Of a DNA stretch of 13,845 nt, positions 8,165-11,958 are shown in pieces; position 1 is the first letter of the stretch, and every line of letters begins with the position of its first letter. The notes beneath the pieces are model-generated. The model had not been told where the DNA came from. It saw only the letters and a program-made list of their open reading frames with translations, and did no database searches. A program made the position numbers and the translations under genes. The stretch lies in the NCBI GenBank assembly GCA_003663295.1, contig QMZS01000016.1:1-13845 (forward strand). The letters run 5' to 3'. Origin of the DNA: Candidatus Aenigmatarchaeota archaeon (GTDB lineage Archaea; Aenigmatarchaeota; Aenigmatarchaeia; QMZS01).

Positions 8165-9679
8165 TTAACAAATCTCAACATCAACAAAAATCGGAGCGGC
8201 TATTTTTATTTCCTTTTTTTTATCTGTCATATATCTTGAAATGATTCTATCCATCTTAAGATTAATTGAAGGCAGAGTATCTGCATATTTCACCGTCAAT
8301 ATTCCTTTATTACCTTTTTCCGTATTATAAGCAAAATAGTTTGAGATGGCATCAAGGAAAGAACAGACTTTTACCCCATTTTCTATGATTTCTTCGTATT
8401 TTTTATCCCCGGGTTTTACTCCAAGTACATTTCCCTGATAAACATAAATTTCATTCATCCCCCCAGGTCCAAGTAATTTTTTCCCTTCTTCTGGTTCAAA
8501 AACATATACTTTTGAATATTTTTCATATACTTTCTCTTTGACAATCCCCAGAGAATCTTTATGCTCAATAATCCCTTTTTTAATTGCTCTTGTAATATCA
8601 GCATTATCCGGTTTCTTGTCAATTTCAATTCCCGCAGCAATTTGTTCATCTGACAGTTCCTGCCCTGAACTATAATACAATTCCCTAATATCCTCTATAT
8701 TTTCGAGAGCCATCACAATCCTTCCAAGTCCGGGTCCTGAGTTAAATACAGGATATTTTATTTTGTAGTTTGCGAGTGAAACCGGAGAATACATACCAAT
8801 TTCAGAAACTTCAAGCCACCCGGTTTTTGGGTGCTTCACAAATACTTCAAAGTTGGTTCCGGGGGCGTAATAAGTTGGCTGGTTTGGTTTTACTTCAAAT
8901 TTCACTTCTTTAAACCCAAGTTTCTTGAAGAAGGCTTCTGTGAGTTTTTTCCCGTTTTCTATCCTGAAATTTTCATCCATGATTGCAAGGGATAAGTTTA
9001 GGTGAGCTTTTAGATGTCTGGAATCCTCTTTCTGTTCTCTCCTGTATCTCCATACCAAGGAGAAAAGCATAATAGGGTGCTTTTTTTTGTCCTGCAATTT
9101 TGCCAGTATTGGGAACCATGCTGTTGTTGCGTGGGAAATTAAGGTCTGGTTTGAGGCTTCGGGTTTCAATTCTGTTAATTCTTTAAAAACTTCATTAATC
9201 AGGTAAACTGAATCTGAGGTTGAGATGTTTAGTTCTGAGACAAGTATTTCCGTAAAGTCCTCACCACCTTCAATTTCCTCTCTTTTGTATCTCTTAAGAA
9301 TATCCTGCAATTCTGCGAATTTTTTGAAGTCGGGGATTTTTTTCAATATCAATTCCTTTTTTTCATTTGACAGCCCGATATCAGGTCTTGGGATTGTTGA
9401 GATATAATATACCCTATCCATAATTGCCCCGGCTTCAGGACCATATTGTTTTTTTATTTCTTCGTCAGACTGGATTGGATTAAGGACAACTTCGTCAAAA
9501 CCCAGTTCCAACAGGGCTTTCCTGATATTGAGTGCGTATTTCCATAATAAATGTTCTGAGCCTTTTTTCTGGTTAAGCTGGAAATCTCCTTTTCCTGTTA
9601 CCAACTCTGCGGTTTTTTTCCATTCTCCTTCCCAGTCCTTTTTTGCGTTATTTTTTATTTTTTCGGGGTCAAATACCAT
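8165..9679 (-). CDS. sepS: O-phosphoserine--tRNA(Cys) ligase SepRS
   Basis: A class II aminoacyl-tRNA synthetase that charges tRNA(Cys) with O-phosphoserine; SepCysS then turns Sep-tRNA into Cys-tRNA. This is the route used by methanogens and some other archaea. The protein has 504 residues, a little shorter than the roughly 530-540 I recall for methanogen enzymes. Recognisable landmarks: YGPEAGAIMDRVYYISTIPR at 79-98 followed by PDIGLS (motif 1 region), SHATTAWF at 182-189 (phosphate-binding His and Thr), motif 2 RYRREQKEDSRHL at 211-223, and motif 3 GPGLGR at 315-320. The C-terminal part (KLLGPGGMNEIYVYQGNVLG) belongs to the SepRS tRNA-binding region. By position, the first of the two serines that grip the phosphate in characterised enzymes (Ser231/Ser233 in methanogen numbering) is Asn228 here, while the second is kept as Ser230. 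SepCysS is not in the window. The gene is divergent from the flavoprotein gene. Confidence 0.93.
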   Translation of the reverse strand: MVFDPEKIKNNAKKDWEGEWKKTAELVTGKGDFQLNQKKGSEHLLWKYALNIRKALLELGFDEVVLNPIQSDEEIKKQYGPEAGAIMDRVYYISTIPRPDIGLSNEKKELILKKIPDFKKFAELQDILKRYKREEIEGGEDFTEILVSELNISTSDSVYLINEVFKELTELKPEASNQTLISHATTAWFPILAKLQDKKKHPIMLFSLVWRYRREQKEDSRHLKAHLNLSLAIMDENFRIENGKKLTEAFFKKLGFKEVKFEVKPNQPTYYAPGTNFEVFVKHPKTGWLEVSEIGMYSPVSLANYKIKYPVFNSGPGLGRIVMALENIEDIRELYYSSGQELSDEQIAAGIEIDKKPDNADITRAIKKGIIEHKDSLGIVKEKVYEKYSKVYVFEPEEGKKLLGPGGMNEIYVYQGNVLGVKPGDKKYEEIIENGVKVCSFLDAISNYFAYNTEKGNKGILTVKYADTLPSINLKMDRIISRYMTDKKKEIKIAAPIFVDVEIC

Positions 9680-9742
9680 AATATATTAATTAATTCAATG
9701 TTGGAAATTGAAACTCTTCTAAAAAGTTATTTTAGTAATAAT
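9680..9742. promoter_or_regulatory. Divergent A/T-rich promoter region (sepS / flavoprotein)
   Basis: TAATATATTAATTAATT at 9680-9696 is the best TATA-like block. Read on the plus strand it would start transcripts near 9712-9722, upstream of the ATG pair at 9743/9746. This is one reason to reject the earlier ATG at 9698 as the start of the flavoprotein. For sepS the block is too close to the ATG to act alone, so its promoter may lie within 9700-9742. Confidence 0.3.
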
Positions 9743-10789
9743 ATGATGTATGACTACGTGATAGTGGGCGGAGGCGTTGCGGGTTTATATTTGACAACAA
9801 AACTCAGGAATAAACAGGTTTTGCTCATAGAAGAACACAAGAACCTTGGTCCGCGAAGATGCAGCGGTCTTATTTCAGACAGGATAAACAAATTTTTTGA
9901 TTTGCCAAAATCCATTATTGAAAAGGAAATTTACAAAGCGCAACTTTGCTGCGGGGAAGCTTCAGCTCAGATTAATTTAAACTCAGTTGTTCTTGATAAA
10001 GAGAAATTTGAAACTTATTTGTTGAGGCAGGCTGAGAAAAATGTTGAGGTTAAATCTGAGAGGGTGGTTAAGGTATCGGATGATTATCATGGTGTTGTTG
10101 TCACCACATCACAGGGAGTTTACAGAACGAAATATGTTATCGGTTGCGACGGCGCAAACTCTCTTGTGAGAAAAACTTTCCTTGATGAAGACCCAAAGAA
10201 ATTCTTTTTCGGAAAATTCTGCTATTCAAATGAAAAACCTTCCGATGAATACAAGGTGTTCTTTGATTCAAAATATTCTGATTTATTTGCGTGGACTGCC
10301 CCGCGAAGAAACAAAGTTGAGTATGGGATGATTTGCGAGAAAAATCTCACCAATAATTATGATACTTTTATGAGGGCGAAAAATCCAAAAGATGTGTCCG
10401 AAGATTATTTTGGTGTAATCCCAACAGGTCTTTGCAAATGTTCTTTTCCAAAGGGAATTTTGGTTGGAAACTCTGCGGGAATGACAAAACCCCTGACCGG
10501 CGGCGGAGTAATTTATTCTTTGATAGCCGGAAAAATTGCTGCAAGGGAATTAAACAAAGATGAACCTGATTTCAGAAACTATGAGAAAAAGTGCGTTGAA
10601 ACTTTTGGAAAAGAAATAAGCAGGCAATTATTGGCAAGAAGAATTTATTCAAAACTAAGTGACCATAGAAAACAGAAACTGATAAGTTCAGTTAAGAGAG
10701 ACAGGTTGAGCATTGATATGGATTTCCCAATGGCCGATATTTTCAAGGATAAAAAGATGAGGATTTTGAAGAGTTTTTTTGGGAGGTGA
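9743..10789 (+). CDS. Geranylgeranyl-reductase-family FAD-dependent oxidoreductase
   Basis: A flavoprotein of the digeranylgeranylglycerophospholipid reductase family, whose members saturate the isoprenoid chains of archaeal membrane lipids using FAD. Counting from the ATG at 9743 there are 348 residues. The FAD Rossmann motif GGGVAG is at 9-14 (MMYDYVIVGGGVAGLYL), with an acidic end of beta2 (LLIEE). RRCSGLIS follows at about 38-45 and matches the Cys-Gly segment after the first loop in this family. GCDGANS (about 136-142) is the second flavin contact, and VGNSAGMTKPLTGGG (about 239-253) is the GD/GN-AG motif that binds the FAD pyrophosphate. The ATG at 9698 would add 15 unrelated residues; the double ATG at 9743/9746 puts the Rossmann strand at the usual distance from the N-terminus. 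It is an ordinary-looking enzyme; substrate identity (lipid chain or another polyprenyl compound) is inferred from the family. Confidence 0.85.
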   Translation: MMYDYVIVGGGVAGLYLTTKLRNKQVLLIEEHKNLGPRRCSGLISDRINKFFDLPKSIIEKEIYKAQLCCGEASAQINLNSVVLDKEKFETYLLRQAEKNVEVKSERVVKVSDDYHGVVVTTSQGVYRTKYVIGCDGANSLVRKTFLDEDPKKFFFGKFCYSNEKPSDEYKVFFDSKYSDLFAWTAPRRNKVEYGMICEKNLTNNYDTFMRAKNPKDVSEDYFGVIPTGLCKCSFPKGILVGNSAGMTKPLTGGGVIYSLIAGKIAARELNKDEPDFRNYEKKCVETFGKEISRQLLARRIYSKLSDHRKQKLISSVKRDRLSIDMDFPMADIFKDKKMRILKSFFGR

Positions 10790-10800
10790 GAATTGAAGTG

Positions 10801-10815
10801 TACACATTTTGTGTA
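10801..10815 (+). repeat. Hairpin 1 of the array
   Basis: TACACATTTTGTGTA: TACA/TGTA stem around a CATTTTG heptamer (C-G and A-T inside the loop can extend it to six pairs). It starts 12 bases after the flavoprotein stop and is followed one base later by GGTTGAAATA (10817-10826). Confidence 0.55.
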
Positions 10816-10846
10816 TGGTTGAAATAGAAGAATTTGAAATTGATAT

Positions 10847-10863
10847 GGTGATAATTTGTCACC
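10847..10863 (+). repeat. Hairpin 2 of the array
   Basis: GGTGATAATTTGTCACC: a perfect five-pair stem GGTGA/TCACC with loop TAATTTG. It is followed directly by GGTTGAAATA (10864-10873), the same ten bases that follow hairpin 1. Confidence 0.65.
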
Positions 10864-10924
10864 GGTTGAAATATTTATTGATTAAAGAAATTAAGACGAA
10901 GAGGTTTGATTGTTGATTTCAACT
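10864..10924 (+). repeat. Longer helix joining hairpins 2 and 3
   Basis: GGTTGAAAT (10864-10872) can pair with ATTTCAACT (10916-10924): nine pairs including one G-T. It begins on the base after hairpin 2 and ends on the base before hairpin 3, so the three helices could stack. The enclosed 43 bases have no strong fold of their own. Confidence 0.45.
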
Positions 10925-10943
10925 GGGGTATAATTTGTACCCC
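10925..10943 (+). repeat. Hairpin 3 of the array
   Basis: GGGGTATAATTTGTACCCC: a perfect six-pair stem with loop TAATTTG, identical in loop to hairpin 2 but with a different stem. CCCTTAAG from its 3' side (10941-10948) could alternatively pair with CTTAAGGG at 11004-11011. Confidence 0.65.
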
Positions 10944-10995
10944 TTAAGAAAAAGAAACTGAGAATTAGCGAAAGGGTGGGTTCAAATTGAACATT

Positions 10996-11011
10996 CCCTT
11001 GAACTTAAGGG
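10996..11011 (+). repeat. Off-pattern inverted repeat inside the array
   Basis: CCCTTGAACTTAAGGG: a five-pair stem with a six-base GAACTT loop that does not follow the YRWTTTR rule. Just upstream, GTTCAAATTGAAC (10980-10992) is another small palindrome whose complement shows a CAATTTG loop. These two may be degraded or oppositely oriented members of the array. Confidence 0.4.
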
Positions 11012-11043
11012 TGAAAAACAAAGAATGAATTACTCTAAAATTG

Positions 11044-11068
11044 AATTGTCCCCAATTTAGGGACAGTT
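11044..11068 (+). repeat. Hairpin 5 of the array
   Basis: A nine-pair stem AATTGTCCC / GGGACAGTT (one T-G pair) around loop CAATTTA at 11053-11059. It is followed by TTGAACTT. Confidence 0.65.
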
Positions 11069-11103
11069 GAACTTGCATGTAGAATGAGATGAATTGAGCT
11101 GTG

Positions 11104-11130
11104 TACCTGGGGACAATTTATCCCCAGGTA
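11104..11130 (+). repeat. Hairpin 6, strongest stem of the array
   Basis: A perfect ten-pair stem TACCTGGGGA (11104-11113) and TCCCCAGGTA (11121-11130) enclosing the loop CAATTTA (11114-11120). It is the most stable and most G/C-rich structure in the non-coding part of the window. There is no T-run after it, so it is not a bacterial-type terminator. Confidence 0.75.
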
Positions 11131-11150
11131 GAAATGTGGAGTAAATTAGA

Positions 11151-11169
11151 TGTTAACGATTTGTTTACA
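11151..11169 (+). repeat. Hairpin 7 of the array
   Basis: TGTTAA / TTTACA stem with one T-T mismatch around loop CGATTTG (11157-11163). It is followed by ATTGAAG. Weaker than the others, it is included because loop length and consensus match. Confidence 0.4.
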
Positions 11170-11240
11170 ATTGAAGTAAAAACCAGAAAGCGTTAAGAGA
11201 CTTGAAAAGAAGAAGAAATAAATTTTTTTGGTTGATATTT

Positions 11241-11561
11241 ATGTTAGAATTAGCAGGAAAATATGATTCTTTTGGGGTTAGCTGGACTCCGTATGATTAT
11301 GGTGTTTGTTCAGAGTGCGGCAATGAAATAGTGAAAGTGAAATATCCAAAAGGATTTTTGAATGGCGAAAATAATATTCTCTATGTAACTGAAATGGATT
11401 TTCTTTGTCTGGTTTGCGGGACAAGTGTTACAGAGAAAAAGGGAGAAGAAATCAATTATGATAAAAGAGCTTTGATGTCAGAAATCAATGGAAAGGTAAG
11501 TGAACTCAATCCAAAAAAACGGGATAGATGGTGGGTTAAGAATAGTTGTGAATTGGGTTGA
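11241..11561 (+). CDS. Small four-cysteine zinc-ribbon protein
   Basis: A 106-residue protein of unknown function with two CxxC pairs, Cys23/Cys26 (VCSECGNE) and Cys56/Cys59 (LCLVCGTS), 30 residues apart: a zinc-ribbon arrangement likely to bind one zinc ion. The rest is charged and soluble, with a Lys/Arg- and Trp-containing C-terminus (NPKKRDRWWVKNSCELG). I chose the ATG at 11241; the frame extends upstream to a TTG at 11202, but that would add a Lys/Arg run and a hydrophobic stretch (KRRRNKFFWLIF) that looks like translated leader. Zinc ribbons of this size bind nucleic acids, ribosomes or partner proteins; none is indicated here. It is 41 bases upstream of the thioredoxin-like gene on the same strand, so the two may be co-transcribed. 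The hairpin array lies just upstream and could be its leader. Confidence 0.65.
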   Translation: MLELAGKYDSFGVSWTPYDYGVCSECGNEIVKVKYPKGFLNGENNILYVTEMDFLCLVCGTSVTEKKGEEINYDKRALMSEINGKVSELNPKKRDRWWVKNSCELG

Positions 11562-11602
11562 GCTGGAATTTTTTAAGAAGTAATTAGATTTAATAAATAT
11601 AT

Positions 11603-11917
11603 ATGGAAGCCCATCTTTTATTATTTGTTTCATCGCATTGCCCTCATTGCCCAGTTGCGGCGAGAGTGGTTGAAAAGGTTGCCCCAACTTATAAAGAATT
11701 TGGTTTGTCTTACAGAAAAATCATGGTAAAAACCGAGGAAGGCAAGGAGTTGTCTTCAAAATATAATATAATGGGACTCCCCGCATTGTTGTTTTTGGAT
11801 GATGAAGGGAATGAAATAAAACGAATGGTTGGCGCTCCGAGCGAAGATAATTTGAAGAACAATATTGAGAAGGTGCTTGGATTAAAGAAGTCTTTCTTTA
11901 GTCGGTTTTTTGGTTGA
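11603..11917 (+). CDS. Thioredoxin-like protein with CPHC active site
   Basis: 104 residues with a thioredoxin fold pattern: strand LLLFVSSHCPHCP with the redox pair Cys13/Cys16 at the start of helix 1, and the cis-proline at residue 60 (MGLPALLFLDDEGNE) facing the active site. CPHC is the dipeptide found in DsbA-type and several archaeal glutaredoxin/thioredoxin-like proteins, and it usually makes the disulfide more oxidising than CGPC. There is no signal peptide or membrane helix, so it acts in the cytoplasm. The C-terminus (KKSFFSRFFG) is a short amphipathic extension. Its substrate is unknown. Possible clients nearby are the two cysteine-rich products (zinc-ribbon protein and repeat hydrolase), but that is only proximity. 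The gene is convergent with the hydrolase gene, with 41 bases between stops. Confidence 0.85.
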   Translation: MEAHLLLFVSSHCPHCPVAARVVEKVAPTYKEFGLSYRKIMVKTEEGKELSSKYNIMGLPALLFLDDEGNEIKRMVGAPSEDNLKNNIEKVLGLKKSFFSRFFG

Positions 11918-11958
11918 TATGAATTTAATTAGCCTGTTGGATGTGAGAATATCAAAAT

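Larger units (their letters stand above)
10801..11169 (+). ncRNA. Candidate multi-hairpin structured RNA
   Basis: Six stem-loops over 369 bases share a seven-base loop while their stems differ: loops CATTTTG (10805), TAATTTG (10852), TAATTTG (10931), CAATTTA (11053), CAATTTA (11114) and CGATTTG (11057+100=11157), summarised as YRWTTTR. Stem lengths are 4-6, 5, 6, 9, 10 and 6 (one mismatch) base pairs. Different stem sequences that keep pairing while the loop stays fixed is the pattern expected when a protein reads the loop of an RNA, as in CsrB/RsmZ-type sponge RNAs. The plus strand is favoured by the loop consensus and by the neighbouring genes, both on plus. It could instead be the 3' region of the flavoprotein mRNA, the 5' region of the zinc-ribbon mRNA, or DNA cruciform sites. 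No known RNA family is recognised. Confidence 0.45.
10790..11240 (+). other. 450-bp non-coding stretch holding a hairpin array
   Basis: No convincing gene lies here. The longest notable ATG frame is 33 codons (10815-10916, MVEIEEFEIDMVIICHRL...), which overlaps the hairpins and has no ribosome site at a useful distance. The content is a set of inverted repeats listed separately, ten copies of TTGAA on the plus strand (first at 10793, last at 11202) and two of its complement (10918, 10981). A perfect GGAGGTGA at 10782-10789 overlaps the stop codon of the flavoprotein. The last 70 bases (11171-11240) are a purine-rich leader before the zinc-ribbon gene. Composition is less A/T-biased inside the stems than around them, which suggests selection for pairing. 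Confidence 0.6.

Noticed and set aside
9698..9742. Upstream ATG extension of the flavoprotein
   Set aside because: It adds 15 residues not typical of the family before the Rossmann strand and overlaps the likely promoter region.
10815..10916. 33-codon ORF starting at 10815
   Set aside because: It overlaps hairpin 2 and the joining helix, lacks a ribosome site at a sensible distance and shows no recognisable domain.
10960..11000. tRNA T-arm (GGTTCAAAT near 10978)
   Set aside because: The flanking bases do not pair as a T-stem, and no acceptor, D or anticodon arms can be drawn.
10801..11169. CRISPR-like array
   Set aside because: There is no repeated unit of 24-37 bases; stems differ and spacing varies (43-79 bases). 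Only the loops and short TTGAA motifs recur, and no cas gene is present.
11202..11240. TTG start of the zinc-ribbon gene
   Set aside because: The added residues are a Lys/Arg run and a hydrophobic patch encoded by purine-rich leader; the ATG at 11241 is a better start.
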